Both the position numbers and the translations under genes were made by a program. Positions 54,960-64,000 of a stretch of 64,000 bases of DNA are shown here, piece by piece (position 1 is the stretch's first letter; every line of letters starts with the position of its first letter). The notes under the pieces were generated by a model. It made no database searches, was not told the origin of the DNA, and saw only the letters and a program-made list of their open reading frames with translations. The stretch spans positions 1-64,000 of the forward strand of contig NZ_JARWQD010000240.1 of assembly GCF_029869545.1 (NCBI RefSeq), read 5' to 3'. This stretch comes from Nocardia wallacei (GTDB lineage: Bacteria > Actinomycetota > Actinomycetes > Mycobacteriales > Mycobacteriaceae).

Positions 54960-55325
54960 ATGACCGATCTGATCGCACCAACCACGCGCCTGCACCGGGC
55001 CTGGCTCGACGCGCGTGCCGAGTAGGGCCCCGGCATACAAGAAGACGGATGCGGACTGATACCAGTCGACCATGTCGACTCGCCCGCCGGCTTCGCAGCC
55101 TGGGTGAAGCGACCGGCCGATGAGTCCGCCCAGACGACCTACCGGTGGATACTCGAGGGCTACCAGGTCCTCGGCGGAATCGCGCTGCGCCACCTCCAGA
55201 ACGACAACGCGCTCCGAATCGGCCACATCGGCTTCGGCATCCGGCCGTCCCGCGCGGCGACACGGGCTGGCCAGCTGGGCGTTAGGGCGCATGCTCCACC
55301 GGAGGTGCACCAGAGCCGTCCAGCT
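54960..55325 (+). pseudogene. GNAT N-acetyltransferase, nonsense mutation and truncation
   Basis: ATG 54960 opens with TDLIAPTTRLHRAWLDARAE and meets an in-frame TAG at codon 22, where a Trp is expected. It continues with DGCGLIPVDHVDSPAGFAAW, TTYRWILEGYQVLGGIALRH and RIGHIGFGIRPS. A frameshift then gives RRHGLASWALGRML, part of the acetyl-CoA site. The 3' end is cut near 55325 by a second IS110 remnant. Confidence 0.6.
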
Positions 55326-55329
55326 CTTG

Positions 55330-55885
55330 GGTAGACCACCGCGACGACCTGGTTGCCGAACGCACACACATCATCACCCGACTGCGATGGCACCTCCAGT
55401 GCCTACGACCGTGTCACGCCGCACCTGGCCCAATTCGACGGTCTCGTCAGCCGACTCGCAGCGAGTCTGGTCGCGCACAGCCGCCGGTTGACCACCGAGA
55501 TCGACGAACTCGCAGAGGAAATCAATGAGCGTGTCGAGCGGGTGGCGCCGTCGCTGCTGGCGATCGTCGGCTGCGGCGCGCTGACGGCTGGCAAGATCAT
55601 CGGCGAGACCGCCGGCGCCGACCGATTTCGATCCAAGGACGCCTTCGCGGCCACAACGGCAGCGCACCGCTGCCGGGTTAGCCGTCCAACCGTGCTCGAC
55701 ATCGACTGTCGCGCACCGGAAATCGTCAGCTCGACGCAGCCCTCCACCGAATCGCACTCACCAAGCTCGCTGCTACCCGCCGGCACCGGGAAGTGCTGGC
55801 AGACGCAAGGCCAATGGAAGCCCTCGAATACTCGAGCGCCGGCTCTCCGACGTCCCCTACGTCATGGCCCTATACACCTAGGTAG
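55330..55885 (+). pseudogene. IS110-family transposase remnant (second type)
   Basis: The sequence starts DHRDDLVAERTHIITRLRWH, then in another frame LVAHSRRLTTEIDELAEEIN and VERVAPSLLAIVGCGALTAG, KIIGETAGADRFRSKDAFA. A further frame has an internal stop and RHRLSRTGNRQLDAALHRIA. It differs in sequence from the first remnant and so derives from another IS110 element. It interrupts the GNAT pseudogene. Confidence 0.62.
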
Positions 55886-56466
55886 CGCAGCGCGACCTCC
55901 GAGATTCGACGCCTTGTTTCGGCACTGTCGCTGGTTGGTAGGACCAGGTGGCTGATCGTCAAACGTATGAGTGCATCGACCGCGTCGGCAACGTCATCGG
56001 TGTCGATATGAGGAAAATGCTCGCCGAACCAGGTGACCAAACGCTCCGAGGCCAGTTCCAGCATTGGCGCCGAGGTCGTCAACAGCGGGAGAACGCCGGT
56101 CTCGTGGCGGGGGGTGTCGCTACCTGGGGCGGTAAGTACGGCCTTGAGCAGCGGGCTGGCGGCGGCCTCATCGAGCGTATACTGCACAGCCGCGCGTACT
56201 GCTTCCGAGACTGCTCCGCTGTGCTTGTCGAGTACGTTCGCGATCCCGACCAAGAACCGTTCCGCCTCGGCGAGCACGAGTGCATCCCCGAGTCCTTGCT
56301 TGTCACCGAACTCTCGATACAGAGTGGGACGCGATACCCCGAGGAGTCCGGCGACCTCGCCGAACCGGACGCGGTCCCAGCCCTTCTCGACAGTCAAGAC
56401 ATGAGCAGCACGAATCGCTTCCTCACGAAGGTGCCGTCGGAACGACAGCCTGAGCGGTTCTTCCAT
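55870..56466 (-). CDS. TetR-family transcriptional regulator
   Basis: A 198-residue TetR protein with RRHLREEAIRAAHVLTVEKG, WDRVRFGEVAGLLGVSRPTL and YREFGDKQGLGDALV as the DNA-binding domain and a helical C-terminus with FPHIDTDDVADAVDALIRLT. The ATG at 56466 directly follows an in-frame GTG. The 3' end touches the IS110 remnant. No intact divergent gene exists, so its target is unknown. Confidence 0.82.
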   Translation of the reverse strand: MEEPLRLSFRRHLREEAIRAAHVLTVEKGWDRVRFGEVAGLLGVSRPTLYREFGDKQGLGDALVLAEAERFLVGIANVLDKHSGAVSEAVRAAVQYTLDEAAASPLLKAVLTAPGSDTPRHETGVLPLLTTSAPMLELASERLVTWFGEHFPHIDTDDVADAVDALIRLTISHLVLPTSDSAETRRRISEVALRYLGV

Positions 56467-56714
56467 CACGTTCCCGATCGTACAGTATGCCCGAATTTGT
56501 TCATGAATTTACAATGGCATCGGATGGCGTGGCGTGTAAACGCAGGCGGCGGTACGACGGCTGCCATGAGAAGAGCTGCGGTATTCCGGTCGGCTCCTCT
56601 AGATTCGAAAGGGTGCCGAGGTGGGCCAGGCTAGCCATTGAAGCGACGACAACGACAACAACACCGGAACCGACAGGGCAAATTGCCACCATGATCGAGA
56701 CAGCCGTGGCGGTG
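56467..56714. other. upstream region of the TetR gene, no recognised gene
   Basis: Mixed short frames; one contains a run of nine threonine-rich codons (ACGACAACGACAACAAC-type repeats near 56643-56660). No recognisable gene. Confidence 0.3.
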
Positions 56715-57010
56715 ACGTTATGGTGAACGGACTGAAGGGCGACCGCCTAGATTGGCCGTCGATCGACTGGCAAACGTCGAGGGCGCAGTACGGCGTTGTG
56801 GCTGGCAGAGAATCTCCGCGGCGACGCCGGCGAGCGGCCTCAGAAAGATCCGCTATCTGCAGAAGCAGATACTCCGATTCAAAGCGAACATGCTGCTGAG
56901 ACAGGCGGGAAAGCAGCGCCCGCTAGGAATCCCGGTATTCGCCGCCACGGTTGCTTCAAGCGTGGGTGGTCAACGTACACAGGTGTTGGACGCGGACCTT
57001 GAAGGCGGCG
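56715..57010 (+). pseudogene. group II intron reverse transcriptase remnant
   Basis: The plus strand reads GLKGDRLDWPSIDWQ, then in shifted frames NVEGAVRR and LRKIRYLQKQILRFKANMLL, followed by RQAGKQRPLGIPV and finally VLDADLEGGV. These match, in order, the N-terminal DNA/RNA-binding helices, the KRPLGIP motif and the catalytic VxDADLxGxF start of bacterial group II intron-encoded proteins. Large parts between are deleted. No intron RNA domains were identified. Confidence 0.5.
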
Positions 57011-57063
57011 TTAGATTAACAGTTCCCGTGCGTTTCGCCTGCACAGGTCATTCAGGCGTGATG

Positions 57064-57471
57064 TCAGTTCCGGGTGGCCTGCAGTGCGGCCAGTGCCGCG
57101 CGCAGGCGGGTGGTGGCCTCGTCGGCGATCGGGTCGAGGGCGGGCTGGTCGGCGACCTGGACCATGAGTTGAGGGTTCATCGCTTCGATGATGATGGTGC
57201 CGGGATCGGTCCGGTCGCGGCGGACCACGACATTGCAGGGCAGCAGTAGTCCGATCTGGCGGTTGATATCGACCGCCCGGTGGGCGAGGGGCGGGTTGCA
57301 GGCTCCCAGGATGCGGTAGTCCTCCATGTCGTGGCCGAGTTTGGCTTTGAGGGTCGCGCGCATGTCGATCTCGGTGAGAATGCCGAATCCTTGGTCGGCC
57401 AGCGCGGCGCGAGTGGCTTCGATCGCCTCGTCGAAGGTGGTGTGCAGGGTGGTCGACAGAGCCAAGTCCAT
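57064..57471 (-). CDS. DUF302 family protein
   Basis: A 135-residue DUF302 protein: TTFDEAIEATRAALADQGFG, ILTEIDMRATLKAKLGHDME, YRILGACNPPLAHRAVDINR, and LLPCNVVVRRDRTDPGTIII. DUF302 proteins are soluble alpha/beta proteins of unclear function often linked to sulfur or redox stress genes. GGAG lies 7 bp before the ATG. It is the last gene of the unit headed by the CstR-like regulator, 27 bp after the membrane-protein gene. Confidence 0.85.
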   Translation of the reverse strand: MDLALSTTLHTTFDEAIEATRAALADQGFGILTEIDMRATLKAKLGHDMEDYRILGACNPPLAHRAVDINRQIGLLLPCNVVVRRDRTDPGTIIIEAMNPQLMVQVADQPALDPIADEATTRLRAALAALQATRN

Positions 57472-57498
57472 CGTGTGCTCCGATCCTGGGAATGGTGG

Positions 57499-57738
57499 TC
57501 AGGCGGTGGGGGCCGGGCAGGTGGCGTCGCTGAGGCCCAGCCGGCGCATCGCCAGGGTGGCCGGGCACCAGCCGAGAGCGCTGTAGAGCAGCAGATTCGC
57601 CCCGACCAGTGCAGTCAAGATCAGCCACCAGGGTGAGACGATCACGCTCAGCAATACGCTGAGCAAAACCAGGGTCCCGGCCAGAGCCGGGACGAGGCGG
57701 GCGATGGTCCATCCGTGCGGGCGCGGTGGCAGTGCCAT
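57499..57738 (-). CDS. small DUF2892/YgaP-type membrane protein
   Basis: A 79-residue protein with two closely spaced membrane helices (VPALAGTLVLLSVLLSVIVS, WLILTALVGANLLLYSALGW) and a Cys-containing tail (GWCPATLAMRRLG, DATCPAP). It corresponds to the membrane part of rhodanese-YgaP proteins without the rhodanese domain. Such proteins are common in sulfane-sulfur-responsive operons. AGGA precedes ATG 57738. It sits between the CstR-like regulator and DUF302. Confidence 0.8.
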   Translation of the reverse strand: MALPPRPHGWTIARLVPALAGTLVLLSVLLSVIVSPWWLILTALVGANLLLYSALGWCPATLAMRRLGLSDATCPAPTA

Positions 57739-57785
57739 TGGCGGAAGTCCTTTCGGTATGTGCGCCTGGCCCGCGGCGTGCGGGG

Positions 57786-60300
<2,515 letters not shown>

Positions 60301-60314
60301 CCAACCCTCCTTAA

Positions 60315-60330
60315 ATACCCCCTGGGGTAT
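60315..60330. promoter_or_regulatory. CsoR/CstR-type operator 2
   Basis: ATACCCCCTGGGGTAT, a near-perfect palindrome 15 bp upstream of the MMPL start, with the same arms as operator 1. Confidence 0.8.
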
Positions 60331-60349
60331 ATTGATGTCGAGACCGACC

Positions 60350-60365
60350 ATACCCCAGGGGGTAT
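60350..60365. promoter_or_regulatory. CsoR/CstR-type operator 3
   Basis: ATACCCCAGGGGGTAT, centred 35 bp from operator 2 and about 108 bp upstream of the DsbA-like gene. The tandem pair lies in the divergent promoter and probably represses both directions. Confidence 0.8.
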
Positions 60366-60472
60366 AGTCGGGCGCAACCCCTGTTCCGCCTCGGAGGAGT
60401 GCAGCGTTATGGGCTTCGTCGAATCCATGCGAAGTAGCGCCGCCCGCCGCCACAACCCGAAGGAGGCCCTCG

Positions 60473-61090
60473 ATGGCCGACATCGACCTGTATGTCGATC
60501 CCGTATGCCCGTTCGCATGGGTCACCTCCCGGTGGCTGCTCGCCGCCGCGGACGGCACGCACACGGTCCGGCTGCGGCAAATGAGCCTGGCCGTGCTCAA
60601 CGAGGGCGACGACGTCGCCGCCGATCACGCACCGATGATCGAACGCTCGCGCCGCCTCGGGCGGGTATTCGCCGCGGCCACCAATACCGGTGGGCCCGAA
60701 GCGTTCACACGCCTCTACGACACCACCGGAATCCGGCTGCACGTGCACGACGACGATCTCGGGCCTGATCCGCTCGCCGAATCACTCGCCGAAGCCGGCC
60801 TGGACCCGGCATTGGCCCAGTACGCGCAGGACATCGGCCTCGACAGCGTGGTCACTCAGTCACACGAGGCCAGCCAGAACGCGCTCGGCGGCAGCGGTGG
60901 TAGCCCGATCATCGTTATCGACGGCCACGGCTTCAACGGCCCTGTCTTGACCGAAACCCCTGCCGCACAACGCGGTCGGGACCTGCTCAACGCGCTCGTG
61001 ACCGCCGCGACCACCCCGGAATTCGCCGCCCTGCAACGCCCCTATCAAGGACCCCCGCGTATCGAGACCACCACCGAGGCGGCCCGCTGA
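60473..61090 (+). CDS. DsbA-family, mycothiol-dependent reductase-like protein
   Basis: A 205-residue thioredoxin-fold protein resembling Rv2466c (207 residues), a mycothiol-linked reductase of mycobacteria. It opens IDLYVDPVCPFAWVTSRWLL; the active-site motif is CPFA (Cys12), not CPWC, so the resolving Cys is missing and a mycothiol or other thiol would have to resolve the intermediate. The C-terminal part contains GGSPIIVIDGHGFNGPVL with the cis-Pro loop. GGAGG precedes the ATG. It is divergent from the MMPL gene and overlaps the zinc-ribbon gene. Confidence 0.83.
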   Translation: MADIDLYVDPVCPFAWVTSRWLLAAADGTHTVRLRQMSLAVLNEGDDVAADHAPMIERSRRLGRVFAAATNTGGPEAFTRLYDTTGIRLHVHDDDLGPDPLAESLAEAGLDPALAQYAQDIGLDSVVTQSHEASQNALGGSGGSPIIVIDGHGFNGPVLTETPAAQRGRDLLNALVTAATTPEFAALQRPYQGPPRIETTTEAAR

Positions 61091-61251
61091 TGTGCTCACC
61101 CGTTCGATGCCGCACCTGCGGCAAAACCACCTGGTCCGGTTGCGGCGCCCACATCGACGATGTACGGGCCGGTGTCGCCCCCGAGCAATGGTGCCCTGGA
61201 CACCCGGCGCACGTGGCGGGCCGACCCCGGCTCCGTCTACGCAGGAAGTGA
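61090..61251 (+). CDS. small zinc-ribbon-like protein, 53 aa
   Basis: The ATG at 61090 uses the last base of the DsbA gene stop (TGATG), so translation is coupled. The product begins CSPVRCRTCGKTTWSGCGAH and later has QWCPGHPAH. The CxxCG and CxxH pairs suggest zinc binding. Similar tiny cysteine-rich proteins are widespread in actinobacteria. It may be a redox or metal partner in the CstR-like regulon. Confidence 0.7.
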   Translation: MCSPVRCRTCGKTTWSGCGAHIDDVRAGVAPEQWCPGHPAHVAGRPRLRLRRK

Positions 61252-61347
61252 CCACGCTCACGCCGACCAGGTTCGCGAACCGGTTGGCCGACAACGGGAT
61301 CTCTCAGTTCAGGGCGGTCCGGGGACCTGAACCGGGTTCGTTTCCCG

Positions 61348-61363
61348 AGCCCGGTGCCGGGCT
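61348..61363. terminator. hairpin between convergent genes
   Basis: AGCCCGGTGCCGGGCT is a perfect 7-bp stem with a 2-base loop just past the end of the esterase gene and after the zinc-ribbon gene. No T-tract follows. It could act as a bidirectional terminator. Confidence 0.4.
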
Positions 61364-61365
61364 GC

Positions 61366-62415
61366 TCACCGATCGGTTACCGCCCTGACCATGGCGACGA
61401 TGGCGGCCAACTGTGGCGCGCTCTTGGTGGCGTAGCCAGCCCCGGTGTACCCCCACCAATCCCAGCAGCCCTGCGGATTCAGCGGGAGCAGGCCAGCTTT
61501 CGCTTGCGGGTAGAGCACCACGAGATTGTTGGTGTCGCCGTAGGTGTCGAGATTGCCCGCCTTGGGGAACAGATCTCCGAAGATGTACCGTCCGCTCGCG
61601 CAGCCGTGCAGGGCGACGACGAGTCGGCATGGTTCACCCGCCGCGCAGGCGGGCGGCGTGTAGAGCATGCCGATGGTGTCCATGCTGATCGCCGACGCAG
61701 CGGTTCCCGTGACATAGCGGCTCTGGTCGAAGGTGCTCAGTGTGCCTTGCGGCGCGCCTGAATTAGGCGGCTTCACCGCGCCGAACCAGTGCGCGAACAT
61801 CTCCCCTTGCGGGTCTCCGCCGCAGTCGCTCAGAAACGGCGGCAACGTCAGGCCGCACGGCACCGTGCCCGCCGGCGTCGGCCAGGCGTGGCCCGCGGGA
61901 ACGGTGTCGCGGTAGGCGATCTTCGCGCCGAAGTGCCGGTAGAACTCGACACCGGCATCGGACACCTCGCTGTTGACGAGCGGGTCCGCGGTGCCGTGGT
62001 AGGTGTAGACCGGACGATCCTTCAGGTTGCTGACCGGATCGATCAGCCCCCGATCCGACCATGCGCGCGCCTGCTGCTGCAGTCCGGCCAGGCCGGTGTC
62101 ACCCAGGGCGCAGGACACGGTCTCGACGATCTCGCCACGGCCACATCCATAGGGTCCCGCAGCGACGATGCCCGCACCGGCAAAGGTCCCCGAATAGGCG
62201 ACAGCCAGCTGGGTGGCCAGGAATCCGCCGGACGACACACCGGTCACGTACGTGTCGGTGATGTCGAGCCGCGGCAGACCGGATTGCGGCGTCGCATGCG
62301 CGGCCGGGACCGCACCTAGAACCGTGACCAGAACGACAGCGGCACCGAAGGCGAACTCGGCGGCATCGCACTGGAGATAGTGCGCGCCCGGCGCGCGCCC
62401 TGCCTGACACCGCAC
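61366..62415 (-). CDS. secreted PHB-depolymerase-type esterase
   Basis: A 349-residue extracellular hydrolase of the short-chain-length polyhydroxybutyrate depolymerase type. A signal peptide (FAFGAAVVLVTVLGAVPAAHA) ends near residue 41. The nucleophile lies in VTGVSSGGFLATQLAVAYSG, a His candidate in PAGHAWPTPAG, an oxyanion-like motif in VVALHGCASG, and the C-terminus has GCWDWWGYTGAGYA. The start is uncertain because the first 15 residues are unusual for a signal peptide. It may act on polyesters or related esters outside the cell. Confidence 0.78.
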   Translation of the reverse strand: MRCQAGRAPGAHYLQCDAAEFAFGAAVVLVTVLGAVPAAHATPQSGLPRLDITDTYVTGVSSGGFLATQLAVAYSGTFAGAGIVAAGPYGCGRGEIVETVSCALGDTGLAGLQQQARAWSDRGLIDPVSNLKDRPVYTYHGTADPLVNSEVSDAGVEFYRHFGAKIAYRDTVPAGHAWPTPAGTVPCGLTLPPFLSDCGGDPQGEMFAHWFGAVKPPNSGAPQGTLSTFDQSRYVTGTAASAISMDTIGMLYTPPACAAGEPCRLVVALHGCASGRYIFGDLFPKAGNLDTYGDTNNLVVLYPQAKAGLLPLNPQGCWDWWGYTGAGYATKSAPQLAAIVAMVRAVTDR

Positions 62416-62565
62416 CGCTGCGTCCGGGCGTGAAACCGGGTACAGGTAGAGACAGGCCGACTCGGCGACGCAGGTTGGATGCTCGCCATCGATCTCGATG
62501 ACCGCAGAGCCTGTAGTGATCAGGGGACCTCTATCCCGAGGTGATGCTGGAGTATTGGGTCAGAG

Positions 62566-64000
62566 TTACAGTGGCTCCGCAGCGATGGCGATCGAGCGTT
62601 TGAGGATCTTGCCCGTCGGGCCCTTGGGCAGCTCGTCGACGAACCAGATGCGCCGGGGGTACTTATAGCCCGCTACTCGATCTTTGACGAATTCGCGAAT
62701 CGCCGATTCGTTCGGCTCGGCGCCGGGCATCAACACAACGGCCGCACCGACTTCGCTGCCGAGCAGGTCGTCCGGGATGCCTACAACCGCGACCTCACGC
62801 ACGGCGGGATGTTCGTAGAGCACTTCTTCGACCTCTCGAGGGTAGACGTTGTACCCGCCGCGGATGATCATGTCCTTCACCCGGTCGACGATGAAGTAGT
62901 ACCCGTCGTCATCAACTCGGGCCAGGTCACCGGTGCGGAACCAGCCCTCGGCATCCAACACCGCGGCCGTCGCCTCGGGCCGATTCCAGTAGCCCTTCAT
63001 GACGTTGTGGCCGCGGATCGCGATTTCACCGATCCCGTCTTCGTTGGGCGCGAGCAGCGTCATCTCGACACCGGCGACTGGTGTACCGATCGACCCAGGC
63101 TTGCGCACGCGGTCTGGATGGTTTAACGCTGCGACCGGCGACGTTTCGCTGAGTCCATAGCCTTCGAGCACCGCGGAACCGAACGTGTCCTCGAATCCGC
63201 GCAGCACTTCGACCGGTATCGCAGCACCGCCGGAGACACACAACCGCAGCGATGGCATCGCGCGTCGGTCGTTGTGGTGCAGCAGAGCGGTGAACATGGT
63301 CGGCACACCCTCGAAAACCGTAACATGGTCGCGTTCAACGATTTCGAATGCCTTCTCCGGAGAGAATCGAGGGATCAGGGTCAAGCAGCTGCCAGCAGCC
63401 ACCGATGCGTTGAGCCCGGCCGTTTGCCCGAAGGCGTGAAACAACGGCAGCGCGCCGAGCACCACATCCGAGGCTGTGAGCCGCAACATATCGACGACCG
63501 TTTGGACGTTACGACGCAAGTTGGCATGTGTCAGCTCAGCGCCTTTCGGCACTCCGGTCGTCCCCGACGTATAGAGGATCACCGCAGTATCGGTGTCGCC
63601 TCGGTCGACCAGTGCGACGGCAGGCTCGACCGAGGCGAGTAGCGTTTCGAAGTCCCCAGGGGTCACGGCGATGCACTTCGCCCCTGCGGACTCCGCGCCC
63701 GCCGCCGCAGCCGATTCGAAGGCGTGCCACGCGAAAACCAGGCGAGCCCCGGAGTCCGACAGAAGGAACGATGTCTCACGCTCCTTCAGCAGCACATTCA
63801 TCGGCACGACCACACCGCCGGCCCGCAGTATGCCGTAGTAGACAATTGCGAAGTACGGAACGTTGGGCAGCATGATGCCGACGCGATCGCCAGGCCGCAG
63901 CCCGCGCGATACGAGCCATCCTGCCAGACGGGCACTCGCGGCATCGAGCATCGCGTACGAAACCTCGGTTTCGTCCAAGCGAAGAGCGATTTCGTCGGGT
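62566..64000 (-). CDS. long-chain acyl-CoA ligase (AMP-binding), 5' end cut by the window
   Basis: At least 477 residues of a FadD-type ligase. It has VILYTSGTTGVPKGAELTHA (P-loop), VLEGYGLSETSPVAALNHPD, GWFRTGDLARVDDDGYYFIV, DRVKDMIIRGGYNVYPREVE and the catalytic Lys in GPTGKILKRS. The reading frame is open to the window edge (PDEIALRLDETEVSY), so the true start is beyond 64000; the missing part is probably 20-40 residues. It differs in sequence from the mce-linked ligase at 17-18.7 kb. Confidence 0.87.
   Translation of the reverse strand, partial: PDEIALRLDETEVSYAMLDAASARLAGWLVSRGLRPGDRVGIMLPNVPYFAIVYYGILRAGGVVVPMNVLLKERETSFLLSDSGARLVFAWHAFESAAAAGAESAGAKCIAVTPGDFETLLASVEPAVALVDRGDTDTAVILYTSGTTGVPKGAELTHANLRRNVQTVVDMLRLTASDVVLGALPLFHAFGQTAGLNASVAAGSCLTLIPRFSPEKAFEIVERDHVTVFEGVPTMFTALLHHNDRRAMPSLRLCVSGGAAIPVEVLRGFEDTFGSAVLEGYGLSETSPVAALNHPDRVRKPGSIGTPVAGVEMTLLAPNEDGIGEIAIRGHNVMKGYWNRPEATAAVLDAEGWFRTGDLARVDDDGYYFIVDRVKDMIIRGGYNVYPREVEEVLYEHPAVREVAVVGIPDDLLGSEVGAAVVLMPGAEPNESAIREFVKDRVAGYKYPRRIWFVDELPKGPTGKILKRSIAIAAEPL

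Noticed and set aside
57011..57712. 233-codon minus-strand frame over DUF302
   Set aside because: Shadow of the DUF302 and DUF2892 genes, proline/arginine/histidine-rich.

Overview
The window looks like a chromosomal accessory region of a high-GC mycolic-acid actinomycete, most likely Nocardia or a close relative. This is inferred from a complete mce operon (two YrbE permeases, six Mce proteins), an F420-type luciferase-like ketoreductase resembling mycobacterial Rv2951c, a mycothiol-reductase-like DsbA protein and actinobacterial codon use. No rRNA, tRNA or CRISPR array was recognised.

Left part (1-17 kb). A 4-hydroxybenzoate hydroxylase gene overlaps an aspartate kinase gene. A decayed zone follows: MarR and phosphoesterase fragments, an arsenate-reductase N-terminus cut by an IS21 remnant, a frameshifted Gfo/Idh/MocA oxidoreductase divergent from an intact TetR gene, Tn3 and ISL3 remnants, and a P1B-4-type metal ATPase fused to the ISL3 fragment. 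Intact genes among these encode a RibD/DHFR-like reductase, an alpha/beta hydrolase, an MmyB-like HTH regulator and small hypothetical proteins.

Centre (17-28.4 kb, minus strand). An apparently intact transcription unit encodes YrbE-A, YrbE-B, Mce A to F, an Mce-associated membrane protein, an alpha/beta hydrolase and a FadD-type acyl-CoA ligase. It probably imports a lipid or sterol-like substrate and activates it.

29-44.6 kb. A lipid or polyketide cluster is flanked by two paralogous HTH regulators that both point inward. It encodes an Rv2951c-like F420 ketoreductase, KAS III, a free acyltransferase, an acyl-CoA-oxidase-like protein, an AT-ACP fusion and a megasynthase whose domains read FabL-like enoyl reductase, KS, Cys-less KS (CLF), KR and DH. 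Two frameshifts split the megasynthase. Together these could form a fully reducing iterative fatty-acid or polyketide synthase; I do not recognise the product and regard this as the window's most novel system.

Right part (44.6-64 kb). A Tn3-type element (resolvase, repeat array, one cargo gene, transposase fragment) lies between the two halves of an IS481-type transposase. Beyond it come a thioesterase/hydrolase pair, a TetR-controlled ketone-oxidation operon (esterase, diiron protein, Baeyer-Villiger monooxygenase), IS110 and group II intron-RT remnants and a CstR-like regulon with three near-identical 16-bp operators (MMPL exporter, DUF2892, DUF302, DsbA-like reductase, zinc-ribbon protein). 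A PHB-depolymerase-type esterase and a second acyl-CoA ligase, cut by the window edge, end the window.
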